Below are positions 1-8,160 of a DNA stretch of 64,000 nt, one piece after another. Numbering within the stretch: the first letter of the stretch is position 1; the number at the start of each line of letters is the position of its first letter. Made by a program: the position numbers and the translations under genes. The notes beneath the pieces were generated by a model that did no database searches, was not told the origin of the DNA, and saw only the letters and a list, made by a program, of their open reading frames with translations. The DNA comes from CAXMST01 sp963793415 (GTDB lineage Bacteria; Actinomycetota; Thermoleophilia; Solirubrobacterales; 70-9), in contig CAWCAC010000002.1 in assembly GCA_963793415.1 (NCBI GenBank), forward strand, positions 2,542,001 through 2,606,000, written 5' to 3'.

Positions 1-87
1 CCCCCAGGTGCCCCTATAGGTAGGTCTGAGGGACGTTCGCGTGGCCACGGCGAGAGGACGACCGCGAACGCCCGGAAGTGAGGCGGC

Positions 88-342
88 TCAGTGCCGGACG
101 CGGAAGCCCATGATCCCCTGCGGCTCCTCCTCGATCACGTCGAGGCGGCTGACGGTTGCCGCCTCGGGCCCGTCGGCGCACCAGCCGACGACCTCCTCAA
201 CCTGGACCGAGGGGCCCTCGAGCGCCGCCTCCATCGAGCCGTCGGCGCGGTTCCGGGCCCAGCCGGCAACGCCGACGCGCTGCGCCTTCTCGCGCAGCGA
301 CTCGCGAAACGAGACTCCCTGGACACGGCCGTGGGCGATCAC
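88..342 (-). CDS. acyP: acylphosphatase
   Basis: Small cytosolic enzyme that hydrolyses the carboxyl-phosphate bond of acylphosphates. The 84-residue frame opens with the family signature GRVQGVSFR, whose Arg binds phosphate. It continues with GWARNRADGS, whose Asn is the second catalytic residue, and ends in the usual GF.V strand. The GTG at 342 is the only canonical start in frame; similarity appears to continue about six residues upstream (RVRRR), so the true start is a little uncertain. It lies just downstream of the cupin gene on the same strand and may be cotranscribed with it. Family assignment is firm; the physiological substrate is not known. Confidence 0.88.
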   Translation of the reverse strand: MIAHGRVQGVSFRESLREKAQRVGVAGWARNRADGSMEAALEGPSVQVEEVVGWCADGPEAATVSRLDVIEEEPQGIMGFRVRH

Positions 343-383
343 CCGGCGGCGAACACGGTCCCCGCCCTTGAGCCCCGGTGGGC

Positions 384-782
384 TCAGTACTCGTCCTCGT
401 CGTCGTAGCCGGCGACCTCGGCGAGCTGGCGGCCGAAGGTCTCCTCGACCGAGACGGCGGGCGACTGCACCGAGACGAGGGCGAGCGTTTCCTCGGCCTC
501 GTTGGCGATCGTGTGGTCGGTAGCGGGCGGGATCAGGGCGAGGTCGCCGGGCTCGAGCGTCTGCGTGTCGCCGGCCGCGGTCAGCGTTCCGGCGCCGCGC
601 ACGATCACGTAGACCTGCTCGGCCTCCTCGTGCGAGTGGAGCTGCTGGGAGACGCCGCTGGGGACGTCGATCCAGGTCACCGTCATGTGCCGCGAGCCGA
701 GCTCGCCCGCGTCCATGAGGATGTGGGAACTGAGCCGGTGCCAGTCCTTGACCGCTGCGTCGGAGATCCGCCTGACGAGCAT
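384..782 (-). CDS. single-domain cupin protein
   Basis: A 132-residue single beta-barrel cupin. The first metal motif is visible around residues 48-60 (LHSHEEAEQVYVI), followed by GAGTLTAAG, and the second motif region reads PPATDHTIANE, so the His/Glu metal ligands are largely present. Such proteins bind a divalent metal and act as small isomerases, dioxygenases or sugar-binding sensors; nothing here identifies a substrate. The C-terminus is an acidic tail (DDEDEY). It lies between leuS and the acylphosphatase gene on the same strand. Fold confident, function unknown. Confidence 0.8.
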   Translation of the reverse strand: MLVRRISDAAVKDWHRLSSHILMDAGELGSRHMTVTWIDVPSGVSQQLHSHEEAEQVYVIVRGAGTLTAAGDTQTLEPGDLALIPPATDHTIANEAEETLALVSVQSPAVSVEETFGRQLAEVAGYDDEDEY

Positions 783-827
783 GCTTCGCGGATTAGTACC
801 AGAGTCGGTGCCCTGCGGCAGGGCTCC

Positions 828-3398
828 TCAGCGCACGACGAGGTTGACGAGCCGGCTCGGGACGACGATCTCCTTGACCAGCTGCTTGCCCTCGAGCTGC
901 CCGGCGACGTGCTCGTCGGCCCTCGCGAGCTCGAGCAGCTCGGCCTCCTCGGCCCCACTGGGAGCCTCGATCTTGGCCCGGACCTTGCCGTTGACCTGGA
1001 CGACGAGCGTGAATGTGTCCCGGCTGAGCAGGGCCGGATCGGCCTCGGGCCAGGGCACCTCCCAGACGCGGCCGCCCTCGATCATCTCCCAGACCTCCGA
1101 GCCGAGGTGCGGCGCGAAGGGGAAGATCAGCGAGGCCGCGATCGCGGTCGCGAAGCGGAGGGCGGCGTCGCCGTCGGGATCGCCGAGCAGGCCGTCCTTG
1201 AGCCGGTAGGCCTCGTTGACGAGCTCCATCACCGCGGCGATCACGGTGTTGAACTGGAACCCGCGCTCGAAGTCCCGGGTCGCCTTGTCGATCGCCCAGT
1301 GGGCCTTGGCGAGCAGCGTCCGGGCGTCGCCCGCGGCACTCGCCGGCGCCGGCGCCGGATCGGTCCGCTCGGCGACCTCGGCACCGAGGCGCCAGAGGCG
1401 GGAGAGGAAACGATGCACGCCCTCGGCGCCCTCGTCTACCCAGTCGCCGCCGCGGTCGGGCGGGCCCATGAAGCAAACGTAGGTGCGGGCGGTGTCGGCG
1501 CCGAGGCGCTCGACGTACTCGCGCGGGCTGACCGTGTTGCCGCGCGTCTTCGACATCTTGGCGCCGTCGCGGGTGATCATCCCCTGGGTGAAGAGGTTCG
1601 TGAATGGCTCCTGCACGCCGAGGTAGCCGCCGTCGGCGAGTGCCTTGACGAAGAAGCGCGCGTACATCAGGTGCAGGATCGCGTGCTCGACGCCGCCGAT
1701 GTACTGGTCGACGCCCATCCAATAGTCGGCGATCCCGCGGTCGAAGGGACGCTCGTCGTTGTGCGGGTCGAGATAGCGGAGGAAGTACCACGAGGAGTCG
1801 ACGAAGGTGTCCATCGTGTCGGTCTCGCGACGCGCCTTGCCGCCGCACCTGGGGCAGGTCGTATTGACCCAGTCGGTCACGGTCTCGAGCGGGCTCTGGC
1901 CCTTCGGCTTGTAGTCCTCGACGTCGGGCAGCTCGACCGGGAGTTGATCGTCGGGCACCGGGACGATCCCGCAGGCGCCACAGTGGACGATGGGGATCGG
2001 GCAGCCCCAGTACCGCTGGCGCGAGAGCAGCCAGTCGCGGAGCCGGTAGTTGACCGCCTCCTTGCCGGCGTCGCGCTCGGCCAACCAGGCGATGATCTTC
2101 TGCTTGGCGTCGGCGGGGGTCATCCCGTCGAACTCGCCTGAGTTGACCATGACGTCGTCCGGCCCCTGATCGACGTACGCCTCCTCCATCTCGTCACCGG
2201 AAGACAGCTGAGCGGGGTCGGCGTCGGCCGGGGCGACGACGCGGCGCACCTCGAGCCCGTATTTGCGGGCGAAGTCGAAGTCGCGCTCGTCGTGGCCGGG
2301 GACGGCCATGATCGCGCCGGTTCCGTACTCCATCAGCACGTAGTCGGCAACGAAAACGGGGATCTGCTCACCGTTGACCGGGTTGGTGACCGTGCGCTCG
2401 ATGCGGACGCCGGTCTTCTCGCGCGCCTCGTCGCCGCGCTCGGTCGCCGATGAGCGCATCGCGGCGTTGACGTACTCGCGCACCTCGGCCTCGTTCGAAG
2501 TGCCCTGAATGAGGCTGTCGATCTCGGGGTGCTCGGGAGCGAGCACGAAGAAGGTGGCGCCAAAGAGCGTGTCGGGGCGGGTCGTGAAGACGGTGAAGTC
2601 GAGCTCGAGCTCCTCACAGCGAAAGACGGCCTCGGCGCCCTCGGAGCGGCCGATCCAGTTGCGCTGCATCGTGATCACGTTCTCGGGCCAGGACTCGAGC
2701 AGGTCGAAGTCCTCGAGCAGGCGGTCGGCGTAGGCGGTGATCCGGAACATCCACTGCTCGAGCCGGCGCGGCTCGACCAGGGTCCCGCAGCGCTCGCAGC
2801 GGCCGTCGATCACCTGCTCGTTGGCGAGCACTGTCGCGTCCTTGGGGCACCAGTGGACGGCCGCCTCCTCGCGGTAGGCGAGGTCCTGCTCGAACAGACG
2901 CAGGAACAGCCACTGGGTCCAGCGGTAGTACTCGGGGGTGTGGCTGGAGATCTCGCGGCTCCAGTCGATCGAGATCCCCCACTCGCGGAACTGCTCGGAG
3001 AAGGAGGCGATCGAGCGCTCGGTCGAGACGCGCGGGTGGACGCCGGTCTTGATCGCGTTGTTCTCGGCCGGCAGGCCGAAGGCGTCGTAACCCATCGGGT
3101 GCACGACCTGCATGCCGTGGCGGCGGCGGAAGTGGGCGATCGCGTCGCCGATCGAGTAGTTCTTGAGATGGCCGACATGGGGCTCACCGGAGGGGTACGG
3201 CAGCATCTCGAGCACGTAGGCCTTCGGCTTGGTGTCGTCGAAGCCGGGCTGGCCGGGGTTCGGCACCTCCCAGGTGCGCTCGTCGGCCCAGACCGCCTGC
3301 CACTTGCGCTCGATCGGATGCGGCTCGTATCGCTGTTCGGCGGGATCCACGGGCGGGAAGTCTAGGCGGCGGAAGGGCGCCGCCACGGGTGCGCTCAA
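828..3398 (-). CDS. leuS: leucine--tRNA ligase
   Basis: Class I aminoacyl-tRNA synthetase that charges tRNA-Leu with leucine. The 856-residue frame has the HIGH-type motif as HVGH at residues 74-77 within PYPSGEPHVGHLKNY. It also has zinc-binding Cys pairs (HWCPKD, CERCG), a central editing (CP1) domain, KMSKTRGN near residues 616-623, and the C-terminal anticodon and leucine-specific domains. Length fits bacterial LeuRS. The longest frame starts at TTG (3398). In-frame GTG codons at the fifth residue and at the V of VDPAEQR also precede conserved sequence and could be the real start. It is divergent from the hydrogenase-type gene, only 32 bp away. Confidence 0.97.
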   Translation of the reverse strand: MSAPVAAPFRRLDFPPVDPAEQRYEPHPIERKWQAVWADERTWEVPNPGQPGFDDTKPKAYVLEMLPYPSGEPHVGHLKNYSIGDAIAHFRRRHGMQVVHPMGYDAFGLPAENNAIKTGVHPRVSTERSIASFSEQFREWGISIDWSREISSHTPEYYRWTQWLFLRLFEQDLAYREEAAVHWCPKDATVLANEQVIDGRCERCGTLVEPRRLEQWMFRITAYADRLLEDFDLLESWPENVITMQRNWIGRSEGAEAVFRCEELELDFTVFTTRPDTLFGATFFVLAPEHPEIDSLIQGTSNEAEVREYVNAAMRSSATERGDEAREKTGVRIERTVTNPVNGEQIPVFVADYVLMEYGTGAIMAVPGHDERDFDFARKYGLEVRRVVAPADADPAQLSSGDEMEEAYVDQGPDDVMVNSGEFDGMTPADAKQKIIAWLAERDAGKEAVNYRLRDWLLSRQRYWGCPIPIVHCGACGIVPVPDDQLPVELPDVEDYKPKGQSPLETVTDWVNTTCPRCGGKARRETDTMDTFVDSSWYFLRYLDPHNDERPFDRGIADYWMGVDQYIGGVEHAILHLMYARFFVKALADGGYLGVQEPFTNLFTQGMITRDGAKMSKTRGNTVSPREYVERLGADTARTYVCFMGPPDRGGDWVDEGAEGVHRFLSRLWRLGAEVAERTDPAPAPASAAGDARTLLAKAHWAIDKATRDFERGFQFNTVIAAVMELVNEAYRLKDGLLGDPDGDAALRFATAIAASLIFPFAPHLGSEVWEMIEGGRVWEVPWPEADPALLSRDTFTLVVQVNGKVRAKIEAPSGAEEAELLELARADEHVAGQLEGKQLVKEIVVPSRLVNLVVR

Positions 3399-3430
3399 CT
3401 CGGAGCCGATTGCGGCCGATAGGGGGTGAA

Positions 3431-4591
3431 ATGGACCGGGGGGCCGAGTTCACCAAGGACCAGCACCGCACCGAGACCGAGACGGTCAACGTGCTCTGGG
3501 CGACGACGGGTCTGGGCTGCGACGGCGACACGCTGGCAATGACCTCGGCGACGAGTCCGAGCATCGAGGACATCCTTCAGGGAACGATTCCGGGGACACC
3601 GAAGGTCGTGCTCCACAACCCCGTCCTCTCGTTCGAAAACGGCGAAGACTTCATCGGCGCCTGGTACCGGGCCGAGGAGGGCGAGCTCGACCCGTACGTG
3701 CTCGTGATCGAGGGCGCGATCGGCAACGAGGAGATCAACGGCGACGGCCACTGGACCGGGATGGGCGTCAACCCGATCGACGGACAACCGATCACGATCA
3801 ACGAGTGGGTCGACCGGCTGGCGCCGCGAGCCGCTGCCGTGATCGCGATCGGGACCTGCGCCACCTACGGCGGCATCCCAGCGATGAGGAACAACCCGAC
3901 CGGCGCGATGGGCCTGCCCGACTATCTCGGCTGGAAGTGGAGGTCGCGGACGGGACTGCCGATCGTCTGCGTGCCCGGCTGCCCCGCCCAGCCCGACAAC
4001 ATCACCGAGATCCTGCTGCGGCTGATCTTCCACCTCGTCGGTCGCGGGCCGGCGCCGGAGCTCGATGAGCAGCTGCGCCCGGTGGCTCTGTTCGGCGAGA
4101 CGACGCGCGAGGGGTGCTCACGGGCGGGCTTTACCGAGCAGGGCCAGTTCGCGACCGAGTACGGGGCCGACCGGCGCTGCCTGGTCAAGCTCGGCTGCAA
4201 AGGGCCCGTCGTCAAGTGCAACGTCCCGCAGCGCGGCTGGGCGAACGGGATCGGCGGCTGTCCGAACGTCGGTGGCATCTGCATGGCCTGCACGATGCCG
4301 AGCTTCCCCGACGCGTACATGCCGTTCATGGACCCGGACCCGTGGGGCGACAAGGCGGCTGACATCCAGCGCTTCACGTACGGGCCGATCTTCCGCTACT
4401 TCAGGCGGCGCAACCTGCGCCAGAAGTACGAGCGCGAGCCGCCCTGGCGGCGGCCCGGGCCACGGCTGTTGAGCGGCTACGGCGACGATCCGGAAGGCCT
4501 CGCTGAGTCGGTGCGGCCCTGGGTCGAGGGGGAAGGCGCGGATGCGCACGAGAGAGCGGCCAATCCGGCCGACGGCGCCGGATCGGGCTAA
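3431..4591 (+). CDS. [NiFe]-hydrogenase small subunit, group 1h/5 (actinobacterial type), without a large subunit gene
   Basis: Resembles the iron-sulfur small subunit of the high-affinity, oxygen-tolerant actinobacterial H2 uptake hydrogenase. The N-terminal ligand motif is CDGD, in which an Asp partners the Cys for the proximal cluster, as known for this group. GTCATYGG, PGCPAQPDN, LGCKGP, GGCPNVGGICMACTMP supply the remaining Cys ligands. Start chosen at ATG 3431 because AGGGGG lies 4 nt upstream; 386 residues, with a basic then acidic C-terminal tail. Odd points: the distal-cluster His expected just before the Cys of the T-x-H-E-G-C motif is Arg226 (TTREGC), and no large-subunit or maturation gene lies nearby; the next gene is a c-di-GMP protein. 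Family assignment strong, activity as a hydrogenase uncertain. Confidence 0.88.
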   Translation: MDRGAEFTKDQHRTETETVNVLWATTGLGCDGDTLAMTSATSPSIEDILQGTIPGTPKVVLHNPVLSFENGEDFIGAWYRAEEGELDPYVLVIEGAIGNEEINGDGHWTGMGVNPIDGQPITINEWVDRLAPRAAAVIAIGTCATYGGIPAMRNNPTGAMGLPDYLGWKWRSRTGLPIVCVPGCPAQPDNITEILLRLIFHLVGRGPAPELDEQLRPVALFGETTREGCSRAGFTEQGQFATEYGADRRCLVKLGCKGPVVKCNVPQRGWANGIGGCPNVGGICMACTMPSFPDAYMPFMDPDPWGDKAADIQRFTYGPIFRYFRRRNLRQKYEREPPWRRPGPRLLSGYGDDPEGLAESVRPWVEGEGADAHERAANPADGAGSG

Positions 4592-4640
4592 AGCGGCGAC
4601 GAGAGGGTGCCGATCCGGGGTGTGACCGGATCGGGTACGT

Positions 4641-6539
4641 GTGGTCACTCTGAGCGAAATCGTTCGCTGGTTCGTTTACCGGATCAGCCACCTCTACTAC
4701 CGCCTCGCGGCGGTGCTGATGCGTCGCGACAGGCTGCTGGTCGGCTCCGAGCGCAAGTTCCGCGCGCTGCTCGAGGCGGCGCCCGATGCGATGGTGATCG
4801 TCAACTGGCACGGGCACATCGCGCTCGTCAACGCGCAGGCGGAGAGGATGTTCGGGTACGGACGGCGCGAGATCATCGGGCTCAGCATCGGGGAGCTGAT
4901 CCCGGAGCGTTACCGGACCCAGCACCGCCAGCATCAGAAGGAGTTCCTGCGCGACGCCCACTCGCGGCCGATGGGCTCGGGCCGCGAGCTGTGGGGAAAG
5001 CGTAAGGACGGCAGCGAGTTCCCGGTCGAGATCAGCCTCAGCCCGCTCGGCTCCGAGGAGGGCCTGCTCGTCTCCGCCGCGATCCGTGACATCACGGAAC
5101 GCAAGCGCGGCGAGGAGAAGCTTCGTCACCTGGCCGACCACGACGGCCTCACCGGGCTGCTCAACAGGCGCAGCTTCGAGGAGCAGCTCGCGCGCGAGGT
5201 CGCCGTCGGCCGGCGCACCGGGCTCGACGGGATGATGGTGCTGATCGACATCGACGGCCTCAAGGAGGTCAACGACACGCTCGGCCACGCCCAGGGTGAT
5301 GAGTTGATCCGCAGCGTCGGCGAGCTGCTCGCGGGGCGGCTGCGCGAGACGGACATCGTCGCAAGGATCGGCGGCGACGAATTCGCGGCGCTGATGGTCA
5401 ACACCTCCGCCGAGGATGCGGCGAAGGTCGCCGCTGAGCTGCTCGACACGATCCGCAGTCACGGGATCGTGCTCGGGGCGCAGCGGTTACGGCCGACGGC
5501 CTGCGCGGGGATCGCCTCGCTCGAGGAGGGCCTGGCAGAGCCCAACGACGTGATGGTCGCGGCCGACCTGGCCCTATACGAGGCGAAGGAGCATGGGCGT
5601 GATCGCGTCGCGATCTACGAGCCGGCGCCGGGTGAAGAGGGGCGCAAGACGATCAGGGCCTCGTGGTCGCAGCGGATCCGCTGCGGCCTCGACGAGGACC
5701 TGTTCGTGCCCTACCGCCAGCCGATCCTCGACCTGGCCAAGGACAAGGTGACGGGCTACGAGTTACTGGCGCGGATGCACGACGAGAACGGTGAGCTGAT
5801 CCTGCCCGGCGCGTTCCTACCGACGGCTGAGCGCTCGGGGATGGTCCGCGAGCTCGACCGGCGGATGACCTGGTGGGCGATCCAGGCGATCGCGGAGTCG
5901 GAAGCGGCGGGGCTGCCGATGCTCTACGAGGTCAACCTCTCCGCCCGTTCTCTCGCCGACGAGAGCCTGCCGGCCCTGCTCGCCGACCTCGTCGAAGACG
6001 TCGGGATCGACCCCTCGCTGCTGATGTTCGAGATCACCGAGACGGCGGCGGTCGGCAACATGGAGCAGGCACGGAACTTCGCGAGCGCGCTGCGCAACGT
6101 CGGCTGTCACTTCGCGCTCGACGACTTCGGCGCCGGCTTCGCCTCCTTCTTCTACCTCAAGCACATCCCGCTCGACACGCTCAAGATCGAGGGTGACTTC
6201 GTTCGCGGGCTGCGCAGCAACAAGACCGATCAGCTGCTCGTCCGGCACATGGCCGAGCTCGCCCGGGGCCTGGGGATGCGGACGGTCGCCGAGTTCGTCG
6301 AGGATCGTGAGACGCTCGACCTGCTCGCCCACTACGAGATCGACTCGGCGCAGGGCTACTTCATCGGCAGGCCGGAGCCGGCGTTTCCGGGCGGCGCCCC
6401 TACCCCGCCCCGCACAGTGATCGGCGCCGTTCCCAATACGAACCTCAACGGGAACGGGAACGGAGCCGCGGGATCGGCCGTGGCGGCCGAAGCCGCGGCC
6501 GTCATCGAGCCGCTTCCTGCGGAGGGCGCGGAGGCCTGA
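4641..6539 (+). CDS. PAS-GGDEF-EAL c-di-GMP signalling protein, both catalytic domains apparently intact
   Basis: A 632-residue cytosolic regulator of cyclic di-GMP. The PAS domain is at about residues 40-160 (FRALLEAAPDAMVIV ... DITERKR). GGDEF domain at 165-320 with intact RIGGDEF near 243-247 and DGLTGLLNRR at its start, so diguanylate cyclase activity is plausible. EAL domain at 335-590: YELLAR keeps the Glu, and VNLSAR, FEITET, LDDFGAG, LKIEGDF, AEFVED and QGYFIGRP supply the metal and catalytic residues, so phosphodiesterase activity is plausible. The tail is Ala/Asn rich. Start is GTG 4641. A basic hydrophobic stretch at residues 7-27 might associate with the membrane. The input sensed by the PAS domain is unknown. 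Confidence 0.93.
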   Translation: MVTLSEIVRWFVYRISHLYYRLAAVLMRRDRLLVGSERKFRALLEAAPDAMVIVNWHGHIALVNAQAERMFGYGRREIIGLSIGELIPERYRTQHRQHQKEFLRDAHSRPMGSGRELWGKRKDGSEFPVEISLSPLGSEEGLLVSAAIRDITERKRGEEKLRHLADHDGLTGLLNRRSFEEQLAREVAVGRRTGLDGMMVLIDIDGLKEVNDTLGHAQGDELIRSVGELLAGRLRETDIVARIGGDEFAALMVNTSAEDAAKVAAELLDTIRSHGIVLGAQRLRPTACAGIASLEEGLAEPNDVMVAADLALYEAKEHGRDRVAIYEPAPGEEGRKTIRASWSQRIRCGLDEDLFVPYRQPILDLAKDKVTGYELLARMHDENGELILPGAFLPTAERSGMVRELDRRMTWWAIQAIAESEAAGLPMLYEVNLSARSLADESLPALLADLVEDVGIDPSLLMFEITETAAVGNMEQARNFASALRNVGCHFALDDFGAGFASFFYLKHIPLDTLKIEGDFVRGLRSNKTDQLLVRHMAELARGLGMRTVAEFVEDRETLDLLAHYEIDSAQGYFIGRPEPAFPGGAPTPPRTVIGAVPNTNLNGNGNGAAGSAVAAEAAAVIEPLPAEGAEA

Positions 6540-6541
6540 AG

Positions 6542-6563
6542 CGGGGCGTTTCGACCCCGTTTC
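6542..6563 (+). terminator. candidate rho-independent terminator
   Basis: A short hairpin (CGGGG at 42-46 pairing with CCCCG at 55-59 of the 65xx block, eight-base loop) is followed directly by TTTCT. It starts 3 bases after the PAS-GGDEF-EAL stop codon. The stem is only five base pairs, so this is a weak call. Confidence 0.4.
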
Positions 6564-6592
6564 TGGCTCGGCGCCGGAAGCCGACGAGCCCG

Positions 6593-7375
6593 ATGTTCAA
6601 CAATGGGGGCGTGAGTCATCTGCGCCGCATCTCGATCCTTGCCACGGTCGCCCTTCTCGCAGTCTGCGTGGGCGCCCAGCTTCAGCCTGCCGAAGCGGAG
6701 GCGAAGGCGCAGCTGAAGGAGAAGATCGGATGGGGCCCGCGGACGAGCCGCGAGGCAGCGCAGAAGGTGACGCGCACCGACTGGGAGCCGCGGCGGCAGA
6801 ACACGAAGCAGAACAACACGGTCGCGACGGCCAAGCAGCTGCGTTACTTCCGGGCCCACAGCGACATGCCCTATGCGCGCTACGTGAATGGGCAGTACAA
6901 AGGCACGACCGACGACATCATCGAGTGGGCCGCCTTCAAGTGGGGCCTGCCCGAGGACCTGCTCCGGGCCGTCGCCGTGCACGAGTCGTTCTGGGAGCAG
7001 GACCACATCAACGTCGGGGACCGCTTCAGCTACGGACTCTTCCAGGTGCGAACGCCCTACCACTGCTGCCTGCCCGCGATCGAGAAGTCGACCGCCTTCA
7101 ACGCCGATTACTACGCCGGCATCGTTCGCGCTTACTACGACGGCAAGCAGGATTGGCTCAACAACCCCGACGTCGCCCCCGACAACGGCCGCCCCTACCG
7201 CGCCGGTGACCTCTGGGGCTCGGTCGGCGCCTGGTACACGGGCCGCTGGCGCACAGAGGGGAACGAACAGTACGTAGCCCTGGTCAAGCAGCACATGCGC
7301 AACAAGACCTGGCGCACCCATCCCCACTTCGACGACAAGTGGCTGCCACCCGACCGGCAGCGGCCGGCCGACTAG
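6593..7375 (+). CDS. secreted lysozyme-fold (transglycosylase-like) protein
   Basis: 260-residue exported protein. A signal peptide is visible near the N-terminus (ISILATVALLAVC then AEAEAKA). The central region IEWAAFKWGLPEDLLRAVA, followed by VHESFW and YGLFQVR, matches the SLT/lysozyme-like fold: a helix leading to the catalytic Glu in HESFW and the G-L-F-Q-V strand. A peptidoglycan lytic role in the cell envelope is therefore inferred. ATG 6593 gives the longest frame. GTG 6611, six residues later, places the basic residues directly before the hydrophobic core and is equally plausible. Which muropeptide bond is cut is not evident. Confidence 0.75.
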   Translation: MFNNGGVSHLRRISILATVALLAVCVGAQLQPAEAEAKAQLKEKIGWGPRTSREAAQKVTRTDWEPRRQNTKQNNTVATAKQLRYFRAHSDMPYARYVNGQYKGTTDDIIEWAAFKWGLPEDLLRAVAVHESFWEQDHINVGDRFSYGLFQVRTPYHCCLPAIEKSTAFNADYYAGIVRAYYDGKQDWLNNPDVAPDNGRPYRAGDLWGSVGAWYTGRWRTEGNEQYVALVKQHMRNKTWRTHPHFDDKWLPPDRQRPAD

Positions 7376-7381
7376 GCCGGA

Positions 7382-7573
7382 CTAGGCAGCGTCGGAGAGG
7401 TCAGCCTCCTCGGCTGCGGCGGGTCGGCACAACTCGACGTGCGGCTTGCCATGGTGGGTGACACGGATCGTCTCACCGGCCGCGGCGCGCTCCAGGTACC
7501 AACCGAAGCGATTGCGGAACTCGTGCGCGCCGACGGTGGCCGAAGGGGCTTCCGGGGCGCTACGAGATTCCGA
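7382..7573 (-). pseudogene. Phd/YefM-type antitoxin-like segment lacking a start codon
   Basis: Translation in the frame ending at 7382 gives GAHEFRNRFGWYLERAAAG followed by RVTHHGKPHVEL, the hallmark of prevent-host-death antitoxins (DNA-binding N-terminal half). No ATG, GTG or TTG occurs in frame between the tRNA-Ala 3' end and this segment, and no toxin gene follows: the next gene is convergent and ends at 7375. Most likely a remnant left by a lost toxin-antitoxin pair, or the tail of a read-through product. Translation from a rare start such as the ATT near the tRNA end cannot be excluded. Confidence 0.5.
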
Positions 7574-8116
7574 TGAAATGGAGCTGAGGGGGCTCGAACC
7601 CCTGACCTTCGCGCTGCCAGCGCGACGCTCTCCCAGCTGAGCTACAGCCCCGGGGAACTCGTAGTCGGCGGCGAATCTTAGCGATGCGCGCTGTCCGTTT
7701 CGCGCCGCTCCGAGCCGGAGCTGAACGATTCCGTATCCGTGCGTATCTGCGAAGGGAATCAGGTAGCAGCGGTCGACCTCTGCGCAGTAGACGCCAAACG
7801 CGTCGACCTCGTCGGCTGAGTATGTGCCGGCGACGTATCCGCTCCGTGCCGTGTGGCGCGACCGCCGCAGCCGCGCGACGACGACGGCTCCGTCGCGGCT
7901 GAGCGAGGCCGACTTGACCTGCACCCGGATCATCACCCCATCGACGTCGAGGACGACGTCGTACGGGGCATGCTCGACTGCCGGTACGAGCACTCGCGCG
8001 CCCGCCTTGACGGCGTGAAACTGAAAGGCCGCCTCGGCCAGGTTTCCAGCGTCATTCGGGTTTGTTGACACGAACACATGTTCGCATCTTGGCCGGACGG
8101 AATACGGCACCGACAA
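7382..8116 (-). CDS. PD-(D/E)XK nuclease-like reading frame that continues through tRNA-Ala
   Basis: The first about 150 residues look like the group-I-intron-associated PD-(D/E)XK endonuclease family. GNLAEAAFQF leads into an alpha/beta core with PYDVVLDVDG and RVQVKS, supplying the Asp and the Q-x-K variant of the catalytic motif. The frame then has no stop. It reads through the whole tRNA-Ala gene (typical tRNA-derived peptide GAVAQLGERRAGS) and on into an antitoxin-like segment, ending at 7382. The true 3' end of a functional nuclease is therefore unclear. Starts: TTG 8116, GTG 8110, GTG 8077 or GTG 8071; the last two overlap a LexA-like palindrome. Nuclease assignment moderate; whether a protein is made is unknown. 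Confidence 0.55.
   Translation of the reverse strand: MSVPYSVRPRCEHVFVSTNPNDAGNLAEAAFQFHAVKAGARVLVPAVEHAPYDVVLDVDGVMIRVQVKSASLSRDGAVVVARLRRSRHTARSGYVAGTYSADEVDAFGVYCAEVDRCYLIPFADTHGYGIVQLRLGAARNGQRASLRFAADYEFPGAVAQLGERRAGSAKVRGSSPLSSISSESRSAPEAPSATVGAHEFRNRFGWYLERAAAGETIRVTHHGKPHVELCRPAAAEEADLSDAA
7579..7651 (-). tRNA. tRNA-Ala (anticodon GGC)
   Basis: Complete cloverleaf of 73 nt. The acceptor strands GGGGCTG and CAGCTCC pair with the G3:U70 wobble that identifies alanine tRNAs. D-arm GCTCAGCTGGGAGAGC; anticodon arm CGCGC-TGGCAGC-GCG with anticodon GGC; T-arm with GGTTCGAACC; discriminator A. CCA is not encoded. It is embedded in the open frame of the nuclease-like gene. Confidence 0.97.
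8071..8084. promoter_or_regulatory. LexA-like (SOS box) operator
   Basis: CGAAC and GTTCG arms separated by four bases, matching the actinobacterial/Gram-positive LexA site CGAAC-N4-GTTCG at all ten arm positions. It overlaps the GTG codons at 8077 and 8071, candidate starts of the nuclease-like frame on the minus strand. It lies about 80 bp from the 3' end of the coiled-coil gene. This suggests damage-inducible control of the nuclease; it is inferred from sequence only. Confidence 0.5.
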
Positions 8117-8160
8117 GCCGCCGTCGGGACGCCGGCGGCGATTTTCGTTGCGGACCTCGC

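Noticed and set aside
378..2141. 587-residue plus-strand frame opposite leuS and the cupin gene
   Set aside because: Shadow of well-supported minus-strand genes; composition typical of antisense GC-rich frames with no recognisable domain.
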